DNA of 64,000 nucleotides from Saxibacter everestensis (GCF_025787225.1 NZ_CP090958.1:1579856-1643855); one strand, 5' to 3'; shown: positions 52,312-61,047, numbered from the stretch's first letter. Numbers and translations: made by a program. Notes: generated by a model not told the origin, from the letters alone.

Positions 52312-53526
52312 ATGACTACTTTCACCGCCGCACAGGCTGTTTCTCGTTCCGGAGCATTGGACCCGGCCGGACTTCGGATCGTGATCGGCGCGGGCGGCAC
52401 GGGCGGCCACATCTACCCGGGCCTGGCTATTGCCGACGCCATCCTGAAGCGCGTCCCGGAGGCCAAGATCAGCTTCACCGGCACCAGCCGCGGCTTGGAA
52501 GGGACACTGGTTCCCAAATTTGGCTACGAACTGGCAACCAGCAGCATGATTCCGTTTGCCGCCTCGATGGGGTGGCGCCGATTCGCCCTTCCGGTCTATC
52601 TGCTGCGGGCGGGAATTGACTGTGCCCGTCGCTTCCGCAGGGACGGGGTGGATCTCGTGATTGGCATGGGCGGCTACCCCAGTTCCCCGGCCATTGTCGG
52701 TGCCTGGCTGGCCGGAATTCCACGGTTGATCCATGAATCCAACGCGCGTTCGGGAAAGGCAAACCAGGTGGCCGCCCTCCTGAGCGACCACATCGGGATC
52801 GCCTTTGACCACGCCCAAGGCCAGCTACCCTCCCTGGGAAAAGATGTCCGCCGGGTAGGTGTGCCGCTGATGCCGGCAGTGGTAGCGATGAACCGTGCCG
52901 GGCTGCGGTCCGAAGCCGTGGACTCCCTGGGCGTATCACCGGACCAGCGGCTCGTAGTCGTCAACGGCGGCAGTCAGGGCGCCCGCAGTCTCACAAAGGC
53001 GGCGCTCGAGCTGGCCGCACTGTGGCGGGACCGGACAGACGTCATGTTGCTGATCAAAACGGGACCAGCGGATTACCAGGCCGCTGTGCAGCGCATCGAA
53101 GAACTCAAGGCATCCCACGGCACGCGGGTTGTGGCGTACATGGACCGGATGGATCTGGTCTACGCCGCCGCTGACGTGATGGTCGGGCGCTCCGGCGCAG
53201 CGACGGTGGCCGAACTGGCACACATTGGCCTGCCGGCCGTGCTCATTCCTCACCCATGGGCCGCAGGGGACCACCAGCGGCACAACGCCGAAGTCCTTGT
53301 CGAGTGCGGCGGCGCCGTCATGATGACGGACCAGGAGCTCACCGGGGCCAGACTGGCCGACGAATTGGAGGTCCTGCTGGCCGACCCAGATCGGCTGGAG
53401 CGCATGTCCGAATCAATGCGGTCCGCCGAACACTCCCAGGCAGCTGACTCGATGGCGCAGTGGGCGATCGATCTGGCACAGGAATACCAGGCTTCTAACA
53501 CTTCCCGCGCAGCCGCCCGCCACTAG
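52312..53526 (+). CDS. MurG-like glycosyltransferase paralogue
   Basis: This 404-residue GT28-type transferase retains MurG landmarks: GAGGTGGHIYPGLAIADA (26-43), GMGGYPSSPAIVGAWLAG, IHESNARSGKANQ in place of the usual HEQN-A-PG-N, VVNGGSQGARSL and GRSGAATVAELAHIGLPAVL. MurG normally adds GlcNAc to lipid I; here the acceptor loop differs and the gene is outside the division-wall cluster. It lies divergent from a two-component system and 62 bp ahead of a sugar dehydratase. It probably glycosylates a lipid-linked envelope precursor under inducible control (inference). AGGA lies 8 nt before the ATG. Confidence 0.85.
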   Translation: MTTFTAAQAVSRSGALDPAGLRIVIGAGGTGGHIYPGLAIADAILKRVPEAKISFTGTSRGLEGTLVPKFGYELATSSMIPFAASMGWRRFALPVYLLRAGIDCARRFRRDGVDLVIGMGGYPSSPAIVGAWLAGIPRLIHESNARSGKANQVAALLSDHIGIAFDHAQGQLPSLGKDVRRVGVPLMPAVVAMNRAGLRSEAVDSLGVSPDQRLVVVNGGSQGARSLTKAALELAALWRDRTDVMLLIKTGPADYQAAVQRIEELKASHGTRVVAYMDRMDLVYAAADVMVGRSGAATVAELAHIGLPAVLIPHPWAAGDHQRHNAEVLVECGGAVMMTDQELTGARLADELEVLLADPDRLERMSESMRSAEHSQAADSMAQWAIDLAQEYQASNTSRAAARH

Positions 53527-53588
53527 GCGGGATCCTGCACCCCACCAAAACCAAAGCAACCAAACAAGCCAACCAAGGAGAAACCACC
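53527..53588 (+). promoter_or_regulatory. A/C-rich leader with strong RBS before the dehydratase gene
   Basis: From about 53540 the leader is nearly free of G and T (CCAAA/CCAAC units) and ends in AAGGAG (53575-53580), 8 nt before the ATG. Such unstructured leaders favour efficient translation. There is no obvious promoter, so the gene is likely co-transcribed with the MurG paralogue. Confidence 0.5.
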
Positions 53589-54578
53589 ATGAACGAACGC
53601 AATCATTGGGCCGGCCGGCTCGTACTAGTCACCGGAGCCGAAGGATTCATCGGCTCCACACTCGTCGATGAATTGGTGCGTGCCGGCTGCCGGATTCGGG
53701 CCTTCACCCATTACAAACCGTATGCGGAGAAGGGATTCCTCGCTGGCTATGCTGACCACCCCGACGTGGAGCTGCTCACCGGCGATGTGCGTGATCCGGT
53801 AAGCGTCTACTCAGCTGTGGAGGGTGTAGATACTGTGTTCCATCTGGCGGCTCTGATTGGCATCCCCTACAGCTATGCTGCCCCTGACTCCTACGTCCAA
53901 ACGAACGTCGTCGGCACCCACCACGTCCTCGCCGCCTGCCGTCGCTTCGGTGCACGCTTGGTTCACACCTCGACCTCCGAGGTCTACGGGACCGCCCTGA
54001 CCGCGCCGATCAGTGAATCGCATCCACTCCAGCCGCAATCGCCGTACTCGGCCAGCAAAATATCAGCCGATATGCTCGCCTTGTCGTATTGGCACAGCTT
54101 TGACCAGCCGGTTGCCATCTGCCGGCCCTTCAACACCTACGGTCCCCGGCAGTCCGCGCGGGCCGTCATCCCCGCCATCCTCCAACAACTGCACGGCGGC
54201 GCCAAGGAAATCAGACTTGGTTCGCTCACTCCCACCCGTGACTTCACCTTTGCCACCGACACCGCCCGCGGATTCATGGCGATCGGCGCATCGGACCAAG
54301 CCCTCGGGCGTGCGATAAATCTGGGCACAGGATCCGAAATCAGCATCGGAAACCTTGTCGAGCTGCTGATCGACATCTCCGGCCAGGACGCGCAAATCGT
54401 CAGCGATCCGCAGCGGATGCGCCCTGCCGGCAGCGAAGTGCAACGACTTCTCTCAGACAACGCCCTGGCGAAGGAGCTCGCAGGATGGGAACCGACAGTC
54501 AGCCTGCGGACCGGCCTCGAAGCTACTTCACGCTGGATCCATGCCCGTGGCGATGGAAACATCGCATATGCCGTGTAG
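53589..54578 (+). CDS. NAD-dependent nucleotide-sugar epimerase/dehydratase
   Basis: This 329-residue extended SDR shows VLVTGAEGFIGSTLVDEL (12-29), HLAALIGIPYSY, TSTSEVYGTA, the active-site PYSASKISAD (YxxxK) and RPFNTYGPRQSARAVIP. The pattern is close to NDP-sugar 4,6-dehydratases of the LegB/PglF-like group, e.g. acting on UDP-GlcNAc, but the exact substrate is unresolved. It could make the modified donor sugar used by the preceding MurG paralogue. It is followed by a short palindrome terminator. Confidence 0.88.
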   Translation: MNERNHWAGRLVLVTGAEGFIGSTLVDELVRAGCRIRAFTHYKPYAEKGFLAGYADHPDVELLTGDVRDPVSVYSAVEGVDTVFHLAALIGIPYSYAAPDSYVQTNVVGTHHVLAACRRFGARLVHTSTSEVYGTALTAPISESHPLQPQSPYSASKISADMLALSYWHSFDQPVAICRPFNTYGPRQSARAVIPAILQQLHGGAKEIRLGSLTPTRDFTFATDTARGFMAIGASDQALGRAINLGTGSEISIGNLVELLIDISGQDAQIVSDPQRMRPAGSEVQRLLSDNALAKELAGWEPTVSLRTGLEATSRWIHARGDGNIAYAV

Positions 54579-54667
54579 GTGACTGGAGGAAAGCAACGCA
54601 ATCATATGCGAGGGAACTCACAGTGAATCTGCGCTATCGGCCACGCGCTGACATTTAGAATTGATGC

Positions 54668-54681
54668 TGGGCCGCGGCCCA
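54668..54681 (+). terminator. Palindromic terminator after the dehydratase gene
   Basis: The 14-bp perfect palindrome TGGGCCGCGGCCCA is followed by TTTCCCTT. Folded as a 5-bp stem with a CGCG loop, it fits a weak intrinsic terminator for the MurG-paralogue operon, 90 nt past its last stop. Confidence 0.5.
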
Positions 54682-54713
54682 TTTCCCTTCAGGTGGCCGA
54701 TGAGGCAGTTTCC

Positions 54714-54730
54714 CTCAGCCGGTCGCTGAG
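54714..54730. promoter_or_regulatory. Inverted repeat upstream of gap
   Basis: CTCAGC (54714-54719) and GCTGAG (54725-54730) flank 5 nt, about 85 nt before the gap start. It may be an operator or the end of a hairpin. The 236-bp gap otherwise holds only the terminator at 54668 and the gap leader. Confidence 0.35.
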
Positions 54731-54814
54731 AAAACTCTTAACCGCGCGATGCCACTGGCGCTCGATGCGCGGCGACTCGACCGGCAGTGCCCGGTCAAAC
54801 AAGGAAGGTAACCG

Positions 54815-56260
54815 TTGACAACGAAGTCCGATAGCTGTCTTGGCCAGTGGATCGACCGGGAGGCTCTCGCTGAGGCGATGATCCCCCTGATCGGCCGCCT
54901 ATACCGGGAGAACGGCGTTGTCACCTCCGTTCATGGTCGCAGCCTGATCAACCAGTCGGTGGTAGGAATTCTCAAGGCACACCGTTTCGCCCGGCAGATC
55001 GACGAGGTCGAATTGCCCCTGGAGGATACGCTCCCCCTGCTTGAGGCGCTGAAGGACCTGAACCCCGGCCCGGCATCGATCGACATCGCACGGATGAACG
55101 CCCGTTACAAGGAATTTGGCCAGGGCAGGGAAATCACGGACTTCCTCCGCGAGGAACTCTCCGACATCGCGGGGCTGCACGGCAGTGATGACCGTACCAG
55201 CCGGGATGTCGTGCTCTACGGCTTCGGACGGATCGGCAGGCTGTTGGCTCGGATCCTGATCGAGCACTCGGGCGGCGGGCATGGTCTTCGACTGCGCGCC
55301 ATCGTGGTTCGTAAGGGCTCCGATCAGGACTTGATCAAGCGGGCGAGCCTGCTGCGCCGGGATTCGGTTCACGGCCCCTTCGAAGGCACGATTACCGTTG
55401 ACGAGGCGAACAACACAATTCTCGCCAACGGCACTCTGATCCAGGTCATCTACTCCGCCGATCCGGCCTCGGTCGACTACACGGGCTATGGAATCGACAA
55501 CGCCATCGTCGTCGACAACACCGGCCGTTGGCGCGATGAACAGGGGCTGTCACAGCACCTGAAGTGTCCCGGTGTCTCTCGGGTGCTGCTCACGGCGCCG
55601 GGCAAGGGCGACCTGAAGAACATCGTCCACGGCATCAACCACGACACCATCTCGGACGACGACACGATCGTGACCGCAGCGTCGTGCACCACGAACGCCA
55701 TCGTCCCAGTGCTCAAGGCGATCAACGACAAGTACCAGGTGGTGCACGGGCATGTGGAGACGGTTCATTCGTTCACCAATGACCAGAATCTGATCGACAA
55801 CTTCCATTCCGGCGATCGCCGTGGGCGGTCGGCCGCGCTGAACATGGTGCTCACCGAAACCGGAGCAGCCAAGGCTGTTGCCAAGGCGCTGCCCGTCCTT
55901 GCCGGCAAGCTGACCGGAAACGCTATCCGAGTCCCGACTCCGGACGTTTCGATGGCGATTCTGAATCTCACGCTTGAGAATGGCACCTCCAAGGACGAGC
56001 TGAACACGTACCTGCGGGAAATGTCGCTGCACTCCGAGCTGCACAAGCAGATCGATTTCATCGATTCTCCCGAGGTGGTCTCCACCGACTTCGTCGGCTC
56101 CCGTCGCGCCGGCATCGTCGATGGTCTTGCCACCATCTGCAGCGGCAACAACTCGGTCGTCTACGTCTGGTACGACAACGAGTTCGGCTACAGCTGCCAG
56201 GTGATCCGGGTGCTCGAAGAAATGGCGGGAGCGCACCCACCGGCGTTCCCCCGCGTGTAG
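54815..56260 (+). CDS. gap: Glyceraldehyde-3-phosphate dehydrogenase, long (GapB-like) form
   Basis: This 481-residue GAPDH has an N-terminal extension of about 125 residues before the NAD domain (VVLYGFGRIGRLLARILIE), then the catalytic TAASCTTNAIVPVLKAIND with the nucleophilic Cys, and FDNEFGY-type closure (WYDNEFGYSCQVIRV). The long form corresponds to the gluconeogenic GapB of Corynebacterium, from memory, rather than the 330-residue glycolytic enzyme. It uses a TTG start at 54815 with AAGGAAGG 7-8 nt upstream, which may limit expression. Confidence 0.93.
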   Translation: MTTKSDSCLGQWIDREALAEAMIPLIGRLYRENGVVTSVHGRSLINQSVVGILKAHRFARQIDEVELPLEDTLPLLEALKDLNPGPASIDIARMNARYKEFGQGREITDFLREELSDIAGLHGSDDRTSRDVVLYGFGRIGRLLARILIEHSGGGHGLRLRAIVVRKGSDQDLIKRASLLRRDSVHGPFEGTITVDEANNTILANGTLIQVIYSADPASVDYTGYGIDNAIVVDNTGRWRDEQGLSQHLKCPGVSRVLLTAPGKGDLKNIVHGINHDTISDDDTIVTAASCTTNAIVPVLKAINDKYQVVHGHVETVHSFTNDQNLIDNFHSGDRRGRSAALNMVLTETGAAKAVAKALPVLAGKLTGNAIRVPTPDVSMAILNLTLENGTSKDELNTYLREMSLHSELHKQIDFIDSPEVVSTDFVGSRRAGIVDGLATICSGNNSVVYVWYDNEFGYSCQVIRVLEEMAGAHPPAFPRV

Positions 56261-56283
56261 CCGGCCAGCTGCAGGAGTGCAGC

Positions 56284-56318
56284 GTGTCAGGAGTAAGCTC
56301 GCTGTTAAGACCTGACAC
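56284..56318. terminator. Hairpin downstream of gap
   Basis: GTGTCAGG (56284-56291) and CCTGACAC (56311-56318) form an 8-bp perfect stem with a 19-nt loop, 24 nt past the gap stop. It could end gap transcription; it also overlaps the presumed start of the MFS gene. Confidence 0.45.
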
Positions 56319-57661
56319 ACTTGACTCCCCTCCGATAGGCCAGGCAGATTTCCGCACCCGACCCGCGTCGTCACCACTTCGTCGACCTCACCCCGCTGCG
56401 CCGGAGTCCGGCCTTCGCGCGGCTGTGGCTCGGGAGCACGATCGCGGGCATCGGCAGCCAGATGACTGTCGTCGCGGTCGGCCTGCAGGTCTACCAGCTG
56501 ACCCATTCGACGTTCGCTGTTTCCATGGTCGGCACGACCGCGTTGGTGCCGATGGTCCTTGCCGGTTTGTACGGCGGGATGCTCGCCGACGCTTTCGACC
56601 GTCGATTGGTGGCGCTGGTCTCAGCCTGCGTTGCCTGGGCAGCCACCTTCGGGATAGCGGCGGCGGCCTGGCTGCAGATTGACACAGTCTGGCCGCTGTA
56701 CCTGCTGACGGCGTTGAATGCCGTTGCGGCAACCATAATCGGCACATCTCGGCAGGCAATCCTGCCGCGACTTCTGCCAACTGACCTGCTACCGGCCGCG
56801 GCCGCGCTGAACGGCATCGCTATCGGTGCGATGGTGACGGTAGGGCCTGCGCTGGCCGGCGTGCTGGTCGCCGGCATCGGTTTCGGCTGGACCTATACCG
56901 TGGACGTTCTGCTGTTCAGCGCAGCGTTCCTCGGCATCATCACGCTGCCGCCCGTCCGGCCGGAAGGTGAGGTGCAGCGACCGGGACTTGCATCGATCCG
57001 CTACGGACTCGGCTTTCTGAAGCGCGCGCCCAACGTCCGGATGTCGTTCGTGGTCGACATCATTGCCATGACGTTCGGCCGCCCGCACGCGCTCTTTCCC
57101 GCCGTCGGCGCCCTGCTGATCGGCGGTGGTGCGGTGACGGTTGGCATCCTGACCGCGGCCGGAGCCGTCGGCACGCTGCTGAGCAGTCTGCTATCCGGGC
57201 GGCTCGGCCATGTCCGGCGCCAGGGGGTAGCGATCGGCTGGGCGATTGCGGTTTACGGCCTTTTCATTCTCGGCTTCGGCGCGGTGCTCGCGTACACCAC
57301 GTTCTTTGAGCCCGGCAATGTCACCGAGTCGTTCGACGGAGCGCACACAACGGCGCTTGTGATCGCATCGATCATGTTGGCGGGAACGGGAGCCGCCGAC
57401 AACGTGAGCGCGATATTCCGGACAACTCTGCTGCAATCCGCGGTCCCCGACAACATGCGTGGGCGGCTGCAGGGAATATTCACCGTTGTTGTCACCGGTG
57501 GCCCCAGAGTCGGCGACTTCTATGTTGGCGTCACCGCGGCGCTGTTCGCGGTTTGGCTTCCTCCGGTACTTGGCGGAATCCTGATCATCGCGCTCATCGC
57601 GCTGCTGGTCCGGTTCCAGCGCACCTTCCGCCACTATGACGCCGAAAACCCAGTGCCGTAG
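56284..57661 (+). CDS. MFS exporter with frame-disrupted or non-standard 5' end
   Basis: This is an EntS-like drug/siderophore exporter with about 12 helices. The conserved N-terminal lead-in HHFVDLTPLRRSPAFARLWL is in frame with the body, but no ATG, GTG or TTG precedes it; the frame closes at a TAG near 56337. The first standard start, ATG 56462, lies inside helix 1. A GTG at 56284 with AGGAG 6 nt upstream opens in the neighbouring frame and stays open past the join. A one-base shift between 56284 and about 56350 would restore a full-length protein; initiation at ATT 56348 is the alternative. Confidence 0.75.
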
Positions 57662-57780
57662 CGCTACCGCGGAGAGGCCTTCTGCCTCGGCTGGGAGGGG
57701 TGAGTTCCAGCGGGAGACTTAAAGCCCTCATCTCGGCTGCTAAGCCTCCCGGCGACTCACCGATTCGCGATGTCGCGGCG

Positions 57781-58476
57781 CTACTGAGGACCGCGATGCC
57801 GCGGCGTGCGGAGCGCGCGGCGTCCCGGCTCCGGGCGTCGAAGATCGCCCTCGAGGACGTTCTCGCCGAGGTTCTGCAAGAAGCGCGGCCCGTTTCGGGA
57901 TAGTTCCTGCTCGAACTCGGCAGCCCAGGCGCCAAACGGCCGATTCGCCAGCGCCTCGTTTGAGAACCGGTGATCATCCGTGACTTCGGTCAGGCAGAAG
58001 TCGGGGATCCGGAGATCGGTCACCGGCCCGCCGCGTTCGCATTCGGCAATGATGAGCGGACGGTTTCGGCTTGCGAAAACATCGATGACCCAGCCGTCCT
58101 GACCAAGCCATAGCGAAAAGCGGTTCTTGATGATCCTGGCCTCGCCCAGCCGGATCATGTTCAGCCCGACGTTCACGTCGATTTCACGTTCGGCCTCGTA
58201 ACGGGTGCCACCGATCATCGGGCCCTTCACCGTCATCGCACAGAAGTCGAAGGCATCGGCGTGTTGGTCGAGCGCGGCGAGCTCATTGCCCATGTCCGCC
58301 GGATCAAGCGTCAGCGAACTCGCCTGGACCCGCAATCGAAGTGCGTATCCGCCTTCGGCCATGTAATAGTTCTGGATAATCAGATCCGGATCCGGCTCAC
58401 GCACTACCTCGGGTGGAAGTTCCCGGACATAGAACCGCCGTTCGAACTCGAAATCGCCGAAGCCTCTGTCGGACAT
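57781..58476 (-). CDS. CYTH-domain protein
   Basis: This 231-residue protein begins MSDRGFGDFEFERRFYVREL, which carries the start of the CYTH signature (an ExExK-like FEFERRF). Later acidic and basic positions include YALRLRVQ, MTVKGPMIGGTRYEAERE and WVIDVFAS. CYTH enzymes act on triphosphorylated substrates (thiamine or inorganic triphosphate, or adenylate), and the exact one is unknown here. ATG 58476 is used instead of longer in-frame starts, which run into the metal-sensor gene; a GGAGG lies upstream. The C-terminal ~25 residues are Arg/Pro-rich. Confidence 0.85.
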   Translation of the reverse strand: MSDRGFGDFEFERRFYVRELPPEVVREPDPDLIIQNYYMAEGGYALRLRVQASSLTLDPADMGNELAALDQHADAFDFCAMTVKGPMIGGTRYEAEREIDVNVGLNMIRLGEARIIKNRFSLWLGQDGWVIDVFASRNRPLIIAECERGGPVTDLRIPDFCLTEVTDDHRFSNEALANRPFGAWAAEFEQELSRNGPRFLQNLGENVLEGDLRRPEPGRRALRTPRHRGPQ

Positions 58477-58593
58477 AGTCGATTGATTCCTCCCTGCGTG
58501 GCAGCCATTGAGAACGTACCACTGAATACGAAGTATCCGCGCCGAAGGCCGACACGCTCCGGCGTAACTCCGTCGCCTCTGAGTACAGCGCAT

Positions 58594-58605
58594 TCTGAAT
58601 TCAGA
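58594..58605. promoter_or_regulatory. Operator of the CmtR-like sensor gene
   Basis: TCTGAATTCAGA is a perfect 12-bp palindrome. It lies 8 nt before the -10 box TACTAT (58614-58619), which itself ends 7 nt before the ATG. The palindrome thus covers roughly -33 to -22 of a leaderless transcript, where an ArsR-family repressor would block polymerase. Confidence 0.7.
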
Positions 58606-58626
58606 TAGGCATGTACTATTGGATGC

Positions 58627-58962
58627 ATGCAATCCGCCACTCTTTCGCACACTGCCGCCCTGGTGCGGTTCGGGCACGCTCTGTCAGATGAGACCCGGGC
58701 GCAAATCCTGCTTGCCTTGCGCGTTGCGCCAGCGCGTCCGTCCGATCTCGCCGACGCGCTCGGCGTCTCACGCCAGGTGATGTCGAATCAGCTGGCCTGC
58801 CTTCGGGGCTGCGGTCTGGTGTCTGCTGTTCCGGACGGGCGGCGCACCTGGTACCGGCTTGCCGAGCCCGAGATCGCAGCGGGTTTGAATGATCTGTTGT
58901 CGCTGGTGCTGACAGTGGATCCGGACTGCTGCGCCGAGAGCGGATGCGCCTGCAATGAGTAA
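58627..58962 (+). CDS. CmtR-like ArsR-family metal sensor
   Basis: This 111-residue winged-helix repressor is of the Cd/Pb-sensing CmtR group: SDETRAQILLALRVA, the recognition region GVSRQVMSNQLACLRGCGLV with Cys58 and Cys62 (the CmtR metal pair), and a C-terminal cysteine-rich tail DPDCCAESGCACNE (Cys101, 102, 107, 109). CmtR uses one tail Cys as third ligand; four here would allow alternate binding. ATG 58627 is at the predicted transcription start. It is coupled by ATGA to a cation transporter gene, which it presumably controls. Confidence 0.9.
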   Translation: MQSATLSHTAALVRFGHALSDETRAQILLALRVAPARPSDLADALGVSRQVMSNQLACLRGCGLVSAVPDGRRTWYRLAEPEIAAGLNDLLSLVLTVDPDCCAESGCACNE

Positions 58963-59599
58963 CCGCAGGGAAGGAGTAGCTGCCGTCGCTAGCGAGCGCC
59001 GCGTCGTCCTGGAGCGCCGGGTGCGGTGGGTAGTCGGCGCAACGATTGGCTACAACATCGTTGAGGCGGTTGTCGCACTCATCGCCGGCCAGGCAGCGTC
59101 CTCGGCGGCCCTGATCGCCTTCGGGCTGGATTCGCTCGTGGAAGTGCTGTCTGCCGCAGCCGTGGCGTGGCAGTTTGCCAGCCCGGATCCAGGTTCCCGG
59201 GAGCGGATCGCGATGCGGCTGATTGCCGTCTCGTTCTTCGGGCTGGCACTTTTCGTCACCCTCGATGCGGTACGGACGCTCTTCGGCGACACAGAACCCG
59301 AACACTCGGTTGTCGGCATCGTGCTCGCCGCCGTGAGCCTGGCGATTATGCCAACGCTGAGCTGGGTCGAACGACGCACCGGCAGGGAACTCGGCTCCGC
59401 GTCGGCGGTAGCTGATTCGAAGCAGACGCTGCTCTGCGCTTATCTGTCCGGCGTCTTGCTCGCCGGGCTGTTGGTCAACAGCCTATTCGGCTGGGCCTGG
59501 GCCGACCCAGTTGCGGCGCTGATAATCGCCGCGTTCGCACTGAAGGAAGGCGTGGACGCGTGGCGGGGCGACGCCTGCTGCGCACCGGCATCGAGGTAA
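58955..59599 (+). CDS. Cation transporter of the CDF superfamily
   Basis: This 214-residue membrane protein has about five or six helices, with the CDF-like block LIAFGLDSLVEVLSAAAVAWQF and VADSKQTLLCAYLSGVLLAGLL (read in halves around the Asp pairs). It lacks the long cytoplasmic tail of typical CDF exporters and ends DACCAPASR. Overlapping the CmtR-like sensor by ATGA, it is likely a Cd/Pb/Zn exporter induced by that metal. Its length and fold place it with the shorter cation transporters described beside CmtR in Actinobacteria. Confidence 0.85.
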   Translation: MSNRREGVAAVASERRVVLERRVRWVVGATIGYNIVEAVVALIAGQAASSAALIAFGLDSLVEVLSAAAVAWQFASPDPGSRERIAMRLIAVSFFGLALFVTLDAVRTLFGDTEPEHSVVGIVLAAVSLAIMPTLSWVERRTGRELGSASAVADSKQTLLCAYLSGVLLAGLLVNSLFGWAWADPVAALIIAAFALKEGVDAWRGDACCAPASR

Positions 59600-59602
59600 C
59601 AG

Positions 59603-60667
59603 TTACACCGTCGAGATCGGCGTGATACTGACGTTCCCGACGCCGGGAAGGCCGCGGCGTAATGCCATGTCCACGTCGTGGCGGATCGGGCCGAAGTCGG
59701 CCACGGTCATTCCTGCCTCTGTGACAACGGACGACTGAACGCTTAGCCGATGGCCTATCCAGCGGAGGCGCAGCTCGCCGACATCCTGCACGCCCGAAGT
59801 GGCGCGCACCAGTCTCTCGGCGCGGTCGACCAGCTCGGGATCGACCGCGTCCAGCAGACGGCGGCCGACGTCCCGAGCCGTGCCCCACAACAGAACGACG
59901 ATCGCGGCGGAGATGAGCAGGCCAACCACAGGATCGGCGATGGGGAATCCGAGCCACACGCCAATCACGCCGAACACCACCACCAGTGAGGTAAATCCGT
60001 CGGTTCGGGCATGAACGCCGTCGGCGACCAATGCCGCTGATCCGATATTGCGTCCGATTCTGATCCGGTACACGGCGACGAGTTCATTTCCGCCGAAACC
60101 AATCAGGCCGGCGGCAAGCACCCAGCCCAGGTTCTCAACCGGCTGCGGATCGACCAGCCGCCGGACGGATTCGACGGCGGCGACGACTGCCGATAGTGCG
60201 ATCATCGCGACGATGAACAGGCCCGCGAGGTCTTCCGCGCGGCCGAACCCGTAGGTGTAACGGCGGTTTGCGGCGCGTCGTCCAAGGACGAATGCGATCC
60301 ATAGCGGTACAGCGGTGAGGGCGTCCGAGAAATTATGTACAGTGTCCGCCAGCAACGCCACCGACCCGCTGATCAAGACGATGACGGCCTGAACTAGCGC
60401 TGTGACCCCCAGTCCAATCAGGCTGATCTTTACCGCGCGAATGCCCTGGCTGCTGGCCTCCAACGCATCATCGATCGAATCCGACGCATCATGACTGTGC
60501 GGCACAAACAGGCCGTACAGGAATCCCTTCCAGCCCGCCGGATGCGAGTGTACGTGCCCGGCGTGCTCGTGGGGATCGCTGTGATGATGGGCATGTGGAT
60601 GGCCGTGGACGTCATCGTCATCGTGGGTATGCCCCGGCCGATTCAGCCCGTGCGGCGCATCATTCAC
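59603..60667 (-). CDS. CDF cation efflux protein with His-rich N-terminus
   Basis: This 354-residue cation diffusion facilitator (DmeF/CzcD type) has 14 or more His in residues 13-58, then six helices with the metal sites HNFSDALTAV and HARTDGFTS and a C-terminal cytoplasmic ferredoxin-like domain. The His-rich head suggests Zn, Co or Ni buffering. It is coupled by ATGA to an ArsR regulator gene upstream (60664-60667). It converges with the CmtR operon, 3 bp away. The metal is likely Ni/Co/Zn, judged from the regulator's ligands. Confidence 0.92.
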   Translation of the reverse strand: MNDAPHGLNRPGHTHDDDDVHGHPHAHHHSDPHEHAGHVHSHPAGWKGFLYGLFVPHSHDASDSIDDALEASSQGIRAVKISLIGLGVTALVQAVIVLISGSVALLADTVHNFSDALTAVPLWIAFVLGRRAANRRYTYGFGRAEDLAGLFIVAMIALSAVVAAVESVRRLVDPQPVENLGWVLAAGLIGFGGNELVAVYRIRIGRNIGSAALVADGVHARTDGFTSLVVVFGVIGVWLGFPIADPVVGLLISAAIVVLLWGTARDVGRRLLDAVDPELVDRAERLVRATSGVQDVGELRLRWIGHRLSVQSSVVTEAGMTVADFGPIRHDVDMALRRGLPGVGNVSITPISTV

Positions 60668-61026
60668 GGCTTGTTCAGCTCTGAGTGGTGATGGCGCGGA
60701 ACCCCGCCCAGACTGTGCTCGGCCTGGAAGATCGCGTCGGTAACCAGCTGCCGTGCGTGTTCATTGGCCAGCCGGTAGAACACCCGGGTACCGTCCTGCC
60801 GGGTCGACACAATGCGAGCCAACCTGAGCTTTGCCAGGTGCTGAGACACCGCTGGTGCCGGCTTGCCCAGGGCATCGGCCAGATGATTCACCGATAGTTC
60901 TTCATCCCGTAACGCCAGGATAATTCGCACCCGGGTGGCGTCCGCCAACATCGCAAACACCTCGACGGCAAGTTCGACGTACTGGCTGTCCGGCCGCCGC
61001 CCACATATCTCACTATCTGCATTCAT
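60664..61026 (-). CDS. ArsR/SmtB-family metal sensor (NmtR/KmtR-like)
   Basis: This 120-residue winged-helix repressor shows MLADATRVRIILALRDEELS, APAVSQHLAKLRLARI and an alpha-5/C-terminal metal site (EHARQLVTDAIFQAEHSLGG then RHHHSE: His90, Asp97, His104, His112-114), a pattern of Ni/Co sensors NmtR and KmtR. It has no CmtR cysteines. The ATG at 61026 follows a TAATAAT -10 region by 6-7 nt. An inverted repeat (61015-61034) overlaps the start. It heads a two-gene operon with the CDF exporter. Confidence 0.92.
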   Translation of the reverse strand: MNADSEICGRRPDSQYVELAVEVFAMLADATRVRIILALRDEELSVNHLADALGKPAPAVSQHLAKLRLARIVSTRQDGTRVFYRLANEHARQLVTDAIFQAEHSLGGVPRHHHSELNKP

Positions 61027-61034
61027 ACGCAGAT
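61015..61034. promoter_or_regulatory. Operator overlapping the ArsR start codon
   Basis: On the plus strand ATCTGC (61015-61020) and GCAGAT (61029-61034) flank 8 nt (ATTCATAC). The gene's CAT start (61024-61026) is in the centre, and the presumed transcription start lies within it, so a bound repressor would block the gene directly. Confidence 0.55.
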
Positions 61035-61047
61035 TATTACACGACGC

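Noticed and set aside
54668-54681. Operator palindrome
   Set aside because: The site is followed by a T-rich run and lies just past an operon end, so a terminator reading is simpler.
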